Assembly: GCF_003703475.1 (NCBI RefSeq)
Contig: NZ_RDQM01000012.1
Location: forward strand, 21,473 to 85,472
DNA from: Allofranklinella schreckenbergeri
GTDB taxonomy: Bacteria > Pseudomonadota > Gammaproteobacteria > Burkholderiales > Burkholderiaceae_C
Direction: 5' to 3'
Length of the DNA: 64,000 bases
Part shown: piece by piece, positions 9,082-17,655 of the stretch
How the letters are laid out: each line of letters starts with the position of its first letter
Position numbering within the stretch: position 1 is the stretch's first letter
Notes under the pieces: generated by a model
Databases searched by the model: none
What the model saw: only the letters and a program-made list of their open reading frames with translations
Told to the model about the DNA's origin: nothing
Position numbers and translations under genes: made by a program

Positions 9082-10353
9082 GTGGCCTTGCGCAACAACC
9101 CCTTTTCCCAACGCATGTACTTGCGCATCTGGCTGGCAGTCGTCGGCTGCGTGGCCCTGCTGATGCTGGTGGCCGCCTGGGGCTGGAAAGTCGCGCAGCA
9201 ACGCAACGACCGCGTGCGCACCATCACCCCGCGCGAAGTCGTCATCACCCGCATTGATGAGCCACAGCCCCCCATTCGCGGGCTGTCGCTGTATATCCCC
9301 AGCGACGACAGCGGCTTTTCGCTGGGCATCACCACCGACCAGGGCCACGAATACATCGCCAAATTCGCCCCGCGCGTGGGCGATCGCCCACCGCCGCGCA
9401 TGCCCAGCGACTGGGAGCTGCTGCTGTTGGCTCCCCCCTTTGGCTACCTGTGGCTGCTGGGGCTGGTGGGCCTGTCGGTAGTCATCGGCGTCTTTCCCAT
9501 CATCCGCCACCTGATGAAGCGGCTGGAGACGCTGCGGCTGAACGTGCAGAAATTCGGCGCGGGCGATCTCTCCGTGCGCATGCCCATCGATGGCGCGGAC
9601 GAAGTGGCCGATCTGGCCGGGCAATTCAACGCCGCCGCCGCGCGCATTGAAACCCTGGTGCGCGCGCACAAAACCCTGCTGGCCAACGCCTCGCACGAGC
9701 TGCGCTCGCCGCTGGCGCGCATCCGCATGGGGCTGGAACTGGCCGAAACAGGCGCAGGCCCGAGCCACGCCGCGCGGCAGGAAATCCAGCGCAACATCGC
9801 CGAGCTGGACCAACTGATTGATGAAATCCTGCTCTCCAGCCGCCTGGATCTGGCCGACGACGTCGCCCTGGCCACCGAAGCCGTGGACATCATCGGCCTG
9901 GCCGCAGAAGAAGCCGCGCGCGTTGGCGCCGAGCTGGAGCTGGCCTCGCCCGCCCCGGAAAGCGGCTGGACGATGGAAGTGCTGGGCGAAGCCAAGCTGC
10001 TGCGCCGCGCCATCCGCAACCTGCTGGAAAACGCCCGCCGCTACAGCGAAGGCCCCGTCGAGCTGGCCTTGCATTGGCTGCCCGCCACGCCCGCCCGCCC
10101 TGCGGCGCACATCGCCATCCACGTCAGCGACCGCGGCCCCGGCGTGCCCGCCGAGCTGCGCCAGCGCATCTTCGAGCCGTTTTACCGCGCCCCCGGCGCC
10201 AGCGAGCGCTCCGGCGGCGTCGGCCTGGGCCTGGCGCTGGTTCACACCATCGCCCAACGCCACGGCGGCAGCGTGCGTTGCGAAGGCCGCGAAGGCGGCG
10301 GCGCCGTGTTTGTGCTGACTTTGCCCGCGCTGCCGCCGCAAAAGATCACCTAA
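9082..10353 (+). CDS. Sensor histidine kinase
   Basis: A membrane histidine kinase of 423 residues. The first transmembrane helix is at about 15-33, a short periplasmic sensor region (34-115) follows, the second helix is at about 120-141 and a HAMP linker at about 142-195. Phospho-acceptor His205 is in ANASHELRSPLARIR. The ATPase domain carries the N box AIRNLLENARRY, G1 DRGPGVP and G2 GVGLGLALV. The start is GTG with AGGA upstream. It is preceded by its likely cognate response regulator. Confidence 0.93.
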   Translation: MALRNNPFSQRMYLRIWLAVVGCVALLMLVAAWGWKVAQQRNDRVRTITPREVVITRIDEPQPPIRGLSLYIPSDDSGFSLGITTDQGHEYIAKFAPRVGDRPPPRMPSDWELLLLAPPFGYLWLLGLVGLSVVIGVFPIIRHLMKRLETLRLNVQKFGAGDLSVRMPIDGADEVADLAGQFNAAAARIETLVRAHKTLLANASHELRSPLARIRMGLELAETGAGPSHAARQEIQRNIAELDQLIDEILLSSRLDLADDVALATEAVDIIGLAAEEAARVGAELELASPAPESGWTMEVLGEAKLLRRAIRNLLENARRYSEGPVELALHWLPATPARPAAHIAIHVSDRGPGVPAELRQRIFEPFYRAPGASERSGGVGLGLALVHTIAQRHGGSVRCEGREGGGAVFVLTLPALPPQKIT

Positions 10354-10589
10354 AGGCGACAAACAGCGCCGAATTTGCCGCTTGCCCCCACTCGGGGCGC
10401 AAGCCAGCAGGCGTCTGCGGATATTTGTCAGTGATAATGGCGCGCGGCCAGAGGCGGGAGAGCAACTTCTCCACCTTTGGCCGCAACCACAGTGCGGTGT
10501 TAAATGGTTTCGTGCGAATTTCAGGGAAATGTTTGTTGCCCTGCTCCGGGCCCCATCGCTTCGGTCATCAGTTTTCAAGGAGTTCCCGC

Positions 10590-10943
10590 ATGGGCAACAA
10601 GCTTTACGTCGGCAATCTGCCGTATTCCGTTCGCGATGGCGATCTCGAACAAACTTTCAGCCAATTCGGCGCCGTCGTCAGCGCCAAGGTCATGATGGAG
10701 CGCGACAGCGGCCGCTCCAAAGGCTTTGGTTTTGTGGAGATGGCTTCCGAAGCCGAAGCCCAGGCCGCTATCAACGGCATGCATGGGCAAGATATGGGCG
10801 GCCGCAGCCTCGTTGTGAACGAAGCACGCCCGCTGGAGCCACGCCCCCCGCGCAGCGGCTTTGGCGGCGGCCAGCGTCCCGGCGGTTTCCGCAGCCCCTA
10901 CGGCGGCAATCGCGGTGGCCAGCAAAACCACGACAGCTATTAA
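10590..10943 (+). CDS. RNA-binding protein with one RRM domain
   Basis: A small protein of 117 residues. A single RRM occupies about 3-80: RNP2 is LYVGNL (5-10) and RNP1 is KGFGFVEM. The tail (about 85-117) is rich in Gly, Arg and Pro (FGGGQRPGG, GGNRGGQQ), as in bacterial glycine-rich RNA-binding proteins that are often cold-induced. A strong AAGGAG lies before the ATG. The 235 bases upstream hold no gene and may be a long leader; no defined element is recognised there. The target RNAs are unknown. Confidence 0.9.
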   Translation: MGNKLYVGNLPYSVRDGDLEQTFSQFGAVVSAKVMMERDSGRSKGFGFVEMASEAEAQAAINGMHGQDMGGRSLVVNEARPLEPRPPRSGFGGGQRPGGFRSPYGGNRGGQQNHDSY

Positions 10944-11002
10944 TCATTGAGCGCCTGCCTGCGCCAGCCCTGATCGCGGCTTGAGCCGCGCAGGCACAGC
11001 AG

Positions 11003-11046
11003 AAAAAACCGGCTTGAGGTTCGCCTTCAAGCCGGTTTTTTATTTT
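11003..11046 (+). terminator. Intrinsic terminator after the RRM gene
   Basis: A long stem AACCGGCTTGAGG/CCTTCAAGCCGGTT with a TTCG loop and a flanking A-run/T-run, able to work in both directions between convergent genes. Confidence 0.9.
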
Positions 11047-11120
11047 TAGATCAACAGAAAATCCACTTCACCCCTATAAAGCCGAAACAAGTGGATTTTG
11101 TTTCTTATTGAATTGTAATT
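11047..11120. repeat. AT-rich hairpin repeat, copy 4
   Basis: A variant copy. GATCAACAG on the left and TTTCTTATTGAATTGTAAT on the right keep the family ends. An inner inverted repeat, AAAATCCACTT/AAGTGGATTTT, replaces the usual GGCA hairpin, and GCCGAAACAAG is kept. It lies right beside a separate intrinsic terminator, between convergent genes. Confidence 0.75.
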
Positions 11121-11123
11121 TTG

Positions 11124-11630
11124 CTACGCCTGCGCCGCGCGCTCCGCAACACGGGCGCACAGGCGTTCATAGACCAGCGGGGCCACGAAAGAGGCCACCT
11201 CGCCGCCCAGGGTGGCGATCTCGCGCACGTAGGTGCTGCTGACGTATTGGTACTGCTCCGATGGCGTCATGAAAATGGTTTCCGCCTCCGGCATGAGCTT
11301 GCGGTTCATGCCCGCGAGCTGGACTTCGTAATCAAAATCCATCACCCCGCGCACGCCCCGCACCATGACGTGGGCGCCTTGCTGGCGCATGAAATCGCAC
11401 ATCAGGCCATCAAAGCTGTGCACGCTCAGATGGGGCACATCGGCCAGCACCTGGCGCGCCATCTCCATGCGCTCGGCCAGGGTGAACAGGGTTTTCTTGT
11501 GGTGCCCGGCGGCCACGGCGACGATGAAGCGGTCGAACATGCGCGCAGCGCGGCGGATCATCTCCTCGTGGCCGCGCGTGATGGGGTCAAACGTGCCGGG
11601 GAAAACAGCCAGGGTGGCGGCAGAGGGCAT
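11124..11630 (-). CDS. coaD: Phosphopantetheine adenylyltransferase
   Basis: CoaD of 168 residues, full length. It transfers AMP from ATP to 4'-phosphopantetheine, the fourth step of coenzyme A synthesis. The nucleotide-binding FPGTFDPITRGH (10-21) holds the T/HxGH-type motif, RGVRG lies near 91-95, and SSTYVRE is in the C-terminal part. It follows folA by 41 bases on the same strand and probably shares its transcript. Confidence 0.96.
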   Translation of the reverse strand: MPSAATLAVFPGTFDPITRGHEEMIRRAARMFDRFIVAVAAGHHKKTLFTLAERMEMARQVLADVPHLSVHSFDGLMCDFMRQQGAHVMVRGVRGVMDFDYEVQLAGMNRKLMPEAETIFMTPSEQYQYVSSTYVREIATLGGEVASFVAPLVYERLCARVAERAAQA

Positions 11631-11671
11631 GGCAAAAGTCCTTTGGGCGGAAAGAGAGAAACACCCCTGCG

Positions 11672-12262
11672 TCAGGGCACACAGGCGGGCCTTGTGCAGC
11701 GGCGGGCAGCGCCATCGGCGCGGCGCTGGTAATGCACGAAATCGAAGCGCACGGGCGCGCCGCCCGCCTGCAACGGCCCGTGCTGGGGGTGGCGGGACAT
11801 TTCCACGAATGCGCTGCGATCCCAAGTGGGAAAGACGGTATCGCCCTGCACCTGCGCCGCAATTTCCGTCAAATACAAATCGCTGGCCTCGGGCAATGCC
11901 AGGGCGTACAACTGCGCCCCGCCGATGACGAAAACGGTGGGCGTGCGCCCGGCCATGGCCGCATCGGTCTTGACGGCCAGGGCGCTGGCCAAGCGCCGGG
12001 CCTGACCCCAATCGGCGGCAAGGTAAGCGCCTGGCGGCAAGTCCAGCGGCTGCGAGGAGAGCACCACGTGGGGCCGACCGGGCAGCAGGCCGGGCAGCGA
12101 CGCCCAGGTGCGGCGGCCCATCACCATGGGCCAACCCATGGTCTGGTTCTTGAAGTAGCGAAAGTCTTGCGGCAAATGCCAAGGCATGCCGCCCTCGCGC
12201 CCGATCACGCCATTGGCGGCAACAGCGGCAATCAGGGCAAGGCGCACGGGGGCAAGAGTCAT
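11672..12262 (-). CDS. folA: Dihydrofolate reductase
   Basis: DHFR of 196 residues, reducing dihydrofolate with NADPH. Motifs: IAAVAANGVIGREGGMPWHL at the N-terminus, MVMGRRTW, and VIGGAQLYALAL. It is longer than the usual ~165 residues because of a C-terminal tail (RRADGAARRCTRPACVP) of no recognised function. The ATG at 12262 is used because the family starts just before LALIAAVA. It is divergent from ppsR. Its metabolic partner thyA is 27 kb away. Confidence 0.95.
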   Translation of the reverse strand: MTLAPVRLALIAAVAANGVIGREGGMPWHLPQDFRYFKNQTMGWPMVMGRRTWASLPGLLPGRPHVVLSSQPLDLPPGAYLAADWGQARRLASALAVKTDAAMAGRTPTVFVIGGAQLYALALPEASDLYLTEIAAQVQGDTVFPTWDRSAFVEMSRHPQHGPLQAGGAPVRFDFVHYQRRADGAARRCTRPACVP

Positions 12263-12404
12263 AGGCGAGAAAGCGCGGGCGCGGGGCTGTGGTTCTGAGA
12301 AGGGCGCAGAGCATACTGCAACAGCGCCCTGCGCTCGGGCGCATTCGAGGCGCAACACGCTCTATGATGCCCCGTTGTTCTTCCCCTTTGTTTGACTGAA
12401 AACC

Positions 12405-13229
12405 ATGCCCAAGCGCACCACGTATTTCGTCTCCGACGGCACCGGCATCACCGCCGAAATGTTCGGCAACGCCATCCTGGCCCAGTTTGATATGGATTCG
12501 CGCAGGGTGCGCCTGCCGTTTGTGGACACGGTGGACAAAGCCCATCAGGCCATCCGCCAGATCAACCACAGCTTTGATCTGGACAAGCACAAGCCCATCG
12601 TCTTTACCACGCTGGTCAACCCCGAAGTGCAAGAAGTGTTCGCCCAACATTGCCAGGCGCTGGTGATGGACATGTTCGGCCGCTTTGTGCGCCCGCTGGA
12701 GGAGGAGCTGGGCATCAAATCGCACCACCGCGTGGGCCGCTTCACCGATATCAGCAAAAGCAAGGAATACTCCGACCGCATGGAGGCCATCAACTACACA
12801 CTGGCGCACGACGACGGCCAATCCAACACCGATCTGGCCAGCGCCGACGTGATCCTGGTGGGCGTGAGCCGCAGCGGCAAAACCCCCACCAGCCTGTACC
12901 TGGCCATGCAGTATGGGCTGAAAGTGGCCAATTACCCGCTGATTCCGGAAGATTTCGAGCGCCGCCAACTGCCCGCCGCGCTGGTGCCGCTGAAGAAAAA
13001 GCTCTTTGGCCTGACCATCCTGCCCGAGCGCCTTTCGGAAATCCGCAACGAGCGCCGCCCCGGCTCGCGCTACGCCAGCCTGGAAAACTGCCGCATGGAA
13101 GTGCACGAGGCCGAAAGCATGATGCGCCGCGCGGGGGTCAGTTGGCTCTCCACCACCACCAAATCGATTGAAGAAATCTCCACCACCATCTTGCAAGAGC
13201 TGCTGCCCGGGCGCATGGCCGTGCAGTGA
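12405..13229 (+). CDS. ppsR: PEP synthetase regulatory kinase/pyrophosphorylase
   Basis: A PpsR-family (former DUF299) protein of 274 residues. It inactivates phosphoenolpyruvate synthetase by ADP-dependent phosphorylation and reactivates it by phosphorolysis. It starts YFVSDGTGITAE, carries the P-loop GVSRSGKT at 153-160, and has RYASLENCRMEVHEAE near the end. The target ppsA is often divergent to ppsR in this order, but here folA is the divergent neighbour. Confidence 0.96.
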   Translation: MPKRTTYFVSDGTGITAEMFGNAILAQFDMDSRRVRLPFVDTVDKAHQAIRQINHSFDLDKHKPIVFTTLVNPEVQEVFAQHCQALVMDMFGRFVRPLEEELGIKSHHRVGRFTDISKSKEYSDRMEAINYTLAHDDGQSNTDLASADVILVGVSRSGKTPTSLYLAMQYGLKVANYPLIPEDFERRQLPAALVPLKKKLFGLTILPERLSEIRNERRPGSRYASLENCRMEVHEAESMMRRAGVSWLSTTTKSIEEISTTILQELLPGRMAVQ

Positions 13230-13409
13230 CGCCCCCACGCGCTCGGCCCCTTGATCGCGCGGCCTATACTGCGCGGCTCGATTCAACCCGCCGTCCCGCC
13301 ATCGTCCATGCGCCGCTGCTTGTCGCCCCCAGCGCATGGCCGACCAGCCAGCCTTTGCCACCGCTTTGCGCCAGCGACGGCCCACTCCACCGCAGAAAGG
13401 CTGCCTCTC

Positions 13410-14240
13410 ATGCTCCCCTCCCGCCCCCTCTCCCACCTCTGCCGTCTGGCCCTCATCGGCTGCACTTTTGCCCTGGGCGCGGCCCAGGCCGCAGGCGAGA
13501 GCAAACCGCTCAAAGTAGGCGTCATCCCCGTCGTCGCCAACGCGGCAACGGAAGTCGCCATCCAGCAAGCCAAGGCCCAGGGCCTGGAGGTGCAATTGGT
13601 GGAATTCAGCGACTGGGTGCTGCCCAACACCGCCGTGGCCGATGGCGCGGTGGATGTGAACTTCTTCCAGCACGCGCCGTTCTTGCAATTGTTCAACCAA
13701 AAGCAAAACGCCCAGCTCACACCCATTGCCTACGGCTATTCGACCACCATGGGCCTGTACTCCAAAAAGCTGAAAAAAGGCGACGCCGTGCCCGAGGGCG
13801 CCACCATTGCCATTCCGTCGGACCCCGTCAACGCCGCGCGCGCCTTGCTGCTGCTGCAATCGGCCGGGCTCATCACGCTCAAGCCCGGCGTGACGACCCA
13901 AGCCAAGCTGGAAGACATCACCGCCAACCCGAAAAACATCCGCATCGTCCCCATCGAAGGCGCACACGCCGCGCGCTCTTTCGATGACGTAACCGCCTCC
14001 GTCACCTACGCCACCTTTGCCAAGCAGGCTGGCATTGCCGAAACCGACGGGCTGTTCTTCGACAACACCGACGCCGAAAACCTGCGCCGCTACGCCATCC
14101 GCTGGGTGACCAAACCCGAGCGCGCCCAAGACCCACGCATCCTGCAATTCATCGAGATTTACCAGCAAAGCCCCGAGGTGCGCGCCACGCTGCGCAAACA
14201 CTATGGCGAGCTGATCGACTTCCCCTGGCTGCAAAAGTAA
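13410..14240 (+). CDS. metQ: NlpA/MetQ-family methionine-binding lipoprotein
   Basis: A substrate-binding protein of 276 residues of the D-/L-methionine (MetQ) type. A signal peptide (1-27) holds LIGC ending at Cys18, which fits a lipobox; a classical cleavage after AQA is the alternative. The mature part has GVIPVVANAA, VDVNFFQHAPFL, IAIPSDPVNAARALLLL and NPKNIRIVPIEGA. No metN (ATPase) or metI (permease) lies beside it, so it is an orphan component here. The start ATG follows AGAAAGG. Repeat copy 5 lies just after the stop. Confidence 0.9.
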   Translation: MLPSRPLSHLCRLALIGCTFALGAAQAAGESKPLKVGVIPVVANAATEVAIQQAKAQGLEVQLVEFSDWVLPNTAVADGAVDVNFFQHAPFLQLFNQKQNAQLTPIAYGYSTTMGLYSKKLKKGDAVPEGATIAIPSDPVNAARALLLLQSAGLITLKPGVTTQAKLEDITANPKNIRIVPIEGAHAARSFDDVTASVTYATFAKQAGIAETDGLFFDNTDAENLRRYAIRWVTKPERAQDPRILQFIEIYQQSPEVRATLRKHYGELIDFPWLQK

Positions 14241-14245
14241 GCGAC

Positions 14246-14337
14246 AAAATTACACATCAAAGGAAATAACAAAATCCTCTCACGGCATGAAGATATTGCC
14301 ACGAGAGGATTTTTTATCAACCTTTGATTTAAAAAAT
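14246..14337. repeat. AT-rich hairpin repeat, copy 5 (terminator-like)
   Basis: The left end AAATTACACATCAAAGGAAAT and right CCTTTGATTT are family ends. The centre is a strong hairpin AAAATCCTCTC/GAGAGGATTTT followed by T, with GGCATGAAGATATTGCC between. It lies between convergent metQ and rsuA and could end transcription from both. Confidence 0.8.
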
Positions 14338-14393
14338 TTCACCCGACCCGGAAAATCCAAATGAAACGCCCACAAGCCAGCGCATCTTCACGC

Positions 14394-14430
14394 CCTTCCC
14401 CGCTTGCGGGGGAGGGTTGGGGTGGGGGTG
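14394..14430. repeat. Palindromic C/G-rich repeat with GGGTTGGGGTGGGGG tail
   Basis: The hairpin CCCCGCTTGCGGGG is followed by AGGGTTGGGGTGGGGGT. From general knowledge, this kind of sequence recurs in intergenic regions of several high-GC Proteobacteria. It is single here and lies between convergent genes. Confidence 0.5.
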
Positions 14431-14473
14431 TGCGCCCGCCAGGGCGCTGAGCACAGGCTCTGGCGCATCAGCC

Positions 14474-15244
14474 TCACCCCAGCAAAGCCAGCTCCTGCTC
14501 GCCCAGCCAGCGCCATTGGCCGGGGGCCAGATCGCTTGGCAGGCGCAGGCCGCCGATCTGGCTGCGGTGCAACGCCTCGACGCGGTTGCCTACGGCGGCG
14601 AGCATGCGTTTGACCTGGTGGTATTTGCCCGCGTGCAGGGTCAGGCTGATGTGGGTGGGGGCGTGCTGCTGCACGGCATCGGCGCGCACTTGCTCGTGTT
14701 GGGCGCGGTCGCGCAACGTCACGCCGTCGAGCAAAGCGGCGATGGCCTGGGGTGTGACCGGGTGGCGGGTGTGGACTTCGTACACCTTGGGCACCGCATG
14801 TTTGGGCGAGCTGAGGCGGTGGATGAAGCGCCCATCGTCCGAGAGCAGCAGTAGGCCGGTGGTGTCCTGATCGAGTCGGCCAATGGCTTGCACGCCAGCC
14901 TGGCCGCCTTTGACGGGGCGCTGGCGCAGCGGCGCGGGCAGCAGGGTATAGACGCTGGGCCAGGCCGAGGGTTTTTGCGAGCATTCCACCCCGGCTGGTT
15001 TGTGCAGCATCACATAGGCTTTGGCGTGGCAGGGCCAGATCTGGCCTTGCACGTTCAGGCGCAGGGTTTCGGGCTGCTGCACCCACAGCGCGCCGTCGCG
15101 TACGTCCTGCCAGGGGCCTTCGCCCTGGGCGATGCGCACATGCCCGCCCTGGATCAGCCCCCAGCACACGCGCCGCGTGCCAAAGCCCTGGGTGTAGAGG
15201 ATTTCTGCCAGCTCGCAGCCGGGCATGCCGCGCACATCACTCAT
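14474..15244 (-). CDS. rsuA: 16S rRNA pseudouridine synthase, RsuA family
   Basis: A pseudouridine synthase of 256 residues. An N-terminal S4-like RNA-binding part (about 1-65) precedes the catalytic domain with MLHKPAGVECS and Asp125 in GRLDQDTTGLLLLSDDG. RsuA modifies U516 of 16S rRNA; the family also includes RluE/RluF-type enzymes, so the exact target is inferred. It follows the LOG-family gene by 12 bases on the same strand. Confidence 0.9.
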   Translation of the reverse strand: MSDVRGMPGCELAEILYTQGFGTRRVCWGLIQGGHVRIAQGEGPWQDVRDGALWVQQPETLRLNVQGQIWPCHAKAYVMLHKPAGVECSQKPSAWPSVYTLLPAPLRQRPVKGGQAGVQAIGRLDQDTTGLLLLSDDGRFIHRLSSPKHAVPKVYEVHTRHPVTPQAIAALLDGVTLRDRAQHEQVRADAVQQHAPTHISLTLHAGKYHQVKRMLAAVGNRVEALHRSQIGGLRLPSDLAPGQWRWLGEQELALLG

Positions 15245-15256
15245 GCCACCGGGCCC

Positions 15257-16135
15257 TCACGCTTCATCGGCCTGGACTTGGTAGAACTGACGGATGCACT
15301 CCCAGGCGTCTTCGGGCGTGTCGCTGTAATGCACCAGCTCCAAATCTTCGGGGGCGATCATGCCTTCTTGCGCCAGCATCTCCAGGTTCAGCAGGCGCTT
15401 CCAGTACTCCGAGCCAAATAGCACGATGGGCACGCGCTTGGCTTTGCGTGTTTGCACCAGGGTGAGCACTTCAAACAGCTCATCGAGCGTGCCAAACCCG
15501 CCGGGGAACACCACCAGCGCCTTGGAGCGGATGAGAAAGTGCATTTTGCGCAGCGCAAAGTAATGGAATTTGAAGCTCAGCCCCGGCGTGATGTAGCGGT
15601 TGCCGCTTTGCTCGTGCGGCAGGGTAATGTTCAGGCCCACATTGAGCGCACCGGCTTCAAACGCGCCACGGTTGGCCGCCTCCATGATGCCGGGGCCGCC
15701 GCCCGTGCAAATCACGAAGCGATCCTGCACGGGCAGGGATTCGCAGGCGCGCGCCACCAGGTTGGCGAACGTGCGCGCGCTCTCGTAATAGTGTGCATTG
15801 CGCGCATTGCGCTCGGCCAGGGCCAGGGCTTGGGCATCGCCGCTGGCGCGCGCGGCGTCGAGCTGCCGCTGCGCCGTTTGCGCATCCAACACGCGCGCGC
15901 CGCCAAACACCACCACCGTGTGGTGCACGCCACGCGCTTCTTGCTCCAGCTCGGGCTTGAGCAGCTCCAACTGAAAGCGGATGCCGCGCGTTTCCTTGCG
16001 TGAGAGAAATTCGGGGTCATCAAACGCCAGCCGGTACGACTGCGGTTGCAGGGCCTTGGGGTTCAAGTCCTGCGCACCGATTTCTTCAATCGAATGGGTC
16101 AGGGTTTCGCTGATGTGCGGCGGAATTGCTCTCAT
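15257..16135 (-). CDS. LOG-family nucleotide 5'-monophosphate nucleosidase-like protein
   Basis: A cytoplasmic protein of 292 residues with the TIGR00730/LOG fold. The diagnostic motifs are GGGPGIMEAANRGA and PGGFGTLDELFE, with nearby RKMHFLIRS. Relatives cleave ribose-5-phosphate from nucleoside monophosphates (cytokinin-activating LOG, bacterial PpnN/YgdH); the substrate here is not determined. It has an N-terminal extension of about 70 residues (ISETLTHSIEEIGAQDLNP). The ATG at 16135 is the first plausible start. It is probably co-transcribed with rsuA. Confidence 0.88.
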   Translation of the reverse strand: MRAIPPHISETLTHSIEEIGAQDLNPKALQPQSYRLAFDDPEFLSRKETRGIRFQLELLKPELEQEARGVHHTVVVFGGARVLDAQTAQRQLDAARASGDAQALALAERNARNAHYYESARTFANLVARACESLPVQDRFVICTGGGPGIMEAANRGAFEAGALNVGLNITLPHEQSGNRYITPGLSFKFHYFALRKMHFLIRSKALVVFPGGFGTLDELFEVLTLVQTRKAKRVPIVLFGSEYWKRLLNLEMLAQEGMIAPEDLELVHYSDTPEDAWECIRQFYQVQADEA

Positions 16136-16175
16136 GGATGCCTCGCAATGTAGGGGTGAATGGTTCGGGATGAAA

Positions 16176-17042
16176 TCAAGTAGGCTCTTGCGCCGGGGCG
16201 TGCACACGCTCGGCCATGGCCTCGCCCATGCGGATGGCTGCGCCAGGCTGCCAGCGCGGTTGCCAGCGCAGCGGCACATCGGGCGGCATCAGCACGATGA
16301 CGGTGGAGCCGAGCTGAAAGCGCCCCATCTCCTCGCCCTGGCGCAGTGCCACCTCCGCATGGCCCTGCGCGCCGTATTGCCAGTGGCGGATGGCGCCGGG
16401 GCGCTCGGTATTGACCACGCCATGCCAGCTTGTAGCCATGCTGCCCACAATCGTGGCGCCCACCAGCACCAGCACGAACGGCCCCTGCGGCCCCTCGAAC
16501 CAGCACACCAGCCGCTCGTTGCGGGCAAAGAGGCGATCGAGCCCCTGCGCCGTGGCCGGGTTGACGGAATACAAATCGCCCGGCACATGGCTCATGCGCA
16601 GCAGGCGGCCATCGCAGGGCATGTGGATGCGGTGGTAATCACGCGGGCTGAGGTACAGGGTGGCGAAATAGCCATCGGCATAGATGGCGGCGCGCTCGGG
16701 GTCGGCCAGCAGCTCGGCGGCCGTGTAATCGCGCCCTTTGGCCTGCACGATGCGGCCTTGCTGCACGCGCCCGAGCTGGCTGATGGCGCCATCGACGGGG
16801 CAAATCCAATCGCAGCTCGCCAGCGGCCGCGCACCGGGGCGCAGCGCGCGCGTGAAGAAATCGTTGAAGCTGGCGTAATGCTCGGGCTGCGGGTGCAGCG
16901 CCTCGCTCATATCCACCCCATAGCGTTCGATGAACCAGCGGATCATGGGCTGGGCCAGCCAGCGCTGCTGCGACGAAGCCACCACGCCCGCCAGGCGGGT
17001 CACACTGCGACGGGGAAGGATTTTTTGGAAAAACAACGACAT
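16176..17042 (-). CDS. psd: Phosphatidylserine decarboxylase
   Basis: A PSD proenzyme of 288 residues, making phosphatidylethanolamine at the inner membrane. It self-cleaves at LGST (244-247), with Ser246 expected to become the pyruvoyl group. Supporting residues are the Asp in CPVDGAISQ and the His residues in RDYHRIHMP. The ATG at 17042 aligns with family starts (MSLFFQKILPRRSVTRLAG); a TTG seven codons upstream is less likely. MITE 1 lies 62 bases upstream of its start. Confidence 0.95.
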   Translation of the reverse strand: MSLFFQKILPRRSVTRLAGVVASSQQRWLAQPMIRWFIERYGVDMSEALHPQPEHYASFNDFFTRALRPGARPLASCDWICPVDGAISQLGRVQQGRIVQAKGRDYTAAELLADPERAAIYADGYFATLYLSPRDYHRIHMPCDGRLLRMSHVPGDLYSVNPATAQGLDRLFARNERLVCWFEGPQGPFVLVLVGATIVGSMATSWHGVVNTERPGAIRHWQYGAQGHAEVALRQGEEMGRFQLGSTVIVLMPPDVPLRWQPRWQPGAAIRMGEAMAERVHAPAQEPT

Positions 17043-17105
17043 GCGCGAGACCTGGGCCGCCAAGCAGCCTGCTGAATGGAGAAGGGCCTGCCAAGGCGGG
17101 CATTA

Positions 17106-17373
17106 GAGCGTGTTATGCACTTTTCGCCCCCCGCGAGAGCGCCCCGGCGTGTGCAGTGCAAGGCGCCGTCCCCGCCGCAGCCTGGCGGGCTGCAAGGGGG
17201 CGGCAACGCCGCAATGCGCATGCCGGGGCGCTCTCCCTTCGGGCTGGCCCCAAAACCATGCACTCGCCGCGTTGGCCCGCTTGCCAAGGCAGCCAGCCTT
17301 GGCGGCGCGCGCCGCCTTGCGATTACACGGTTTTGGGGCCAGCGCGGGGGAGCGCAAAGTGCATAACACGCTC
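17106..17373. mobile_element. 268-bp MITE, copy 1
   Basis: A non-autonomous element with terminal inverted repeats GAGCGTGTTATGCACTTT (left, and complement on the right), flanked by TA on both sides (17104-17105 and 17374-17375). Inside lie further perfect inverted repeats: 17135-17148 with 17222-17235 (GAGAGCGCCCCGGC) and 17243-17257 with 17329-17343 (GCTGGCCCCAAAACC). A small hairpin GCCAAGGC/GCCTTGGC is at 17283-17303. It resembles the copy at 45164 over its whole length. No gene is inside. The same ends occur on the insertion sequence at 63876. Confidence 0.9.
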
Positions 17374-17569
17374 TAGGGGTTGTTCAAAACGGTGTCAACG
17401 CCCCAAACCGCCAGCGCGCACTGAAGGAAAGGCCCGCTTGGCACTGCGCCCGGTGCGAAGCGGCGCATTGTAATCGTCGGTTTTTCAGGGGCCGTGGCAC
17501 CTCTGCGGCCGGGAAGTCACCAGGCAAAGGGAGCAGGCCCGCGCTTGGCCCGCCTCCAGCCAATGGACG

Positions 17570-17650
17570 AATTGCAATTCATTATAAAAATATCTTCAAC
17601 ACTACCATGCCAAAAGCAGGTGATTTCATTTCCTTTGATATATAAAATAA
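17570..17650. repeat. AT-rich hairpin repeat, copy 6
   Basis: It shows TTCAACACTACCATGCCAAAA and right end ATTTCCTTTGATATATAAAA. The left end is diverged. It lies just 3' of the nitronate monooxygenase gene. The stretch 17376-17569 between MITE 1 and this repeat holds nothing recognisable. Confidence 0.75.
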
Positions 17651-17655
17651 AACAC

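Noticed and set aside
12064..12072. CCACGTGGG as an extra parS
   Set aside because: It lacks the flanking GTTTC/GAAAC arms.
12352..12363. CAACACGCTCTA near the ppsR start, similar to an IS/MITE right end
   Set aside because: The match is only about 12 bases, with no inner terminal-repeat sequence or left end nearby.
11124..14234. A 1,036-codon open frame on the minus strand spanning metQ, ppsR, folA and coaD
   Set aside because: Only its last part is coaD; the rest is antisense to well-supported genes and has a biased composition typical of frames opposite GC-rich genes.
17156..17473. Open frames through the MITEs
   Set aside because: They exist in several frames of both copies, depend on the lack of stops in GC-rich DNA, and are not preserved as one protein.
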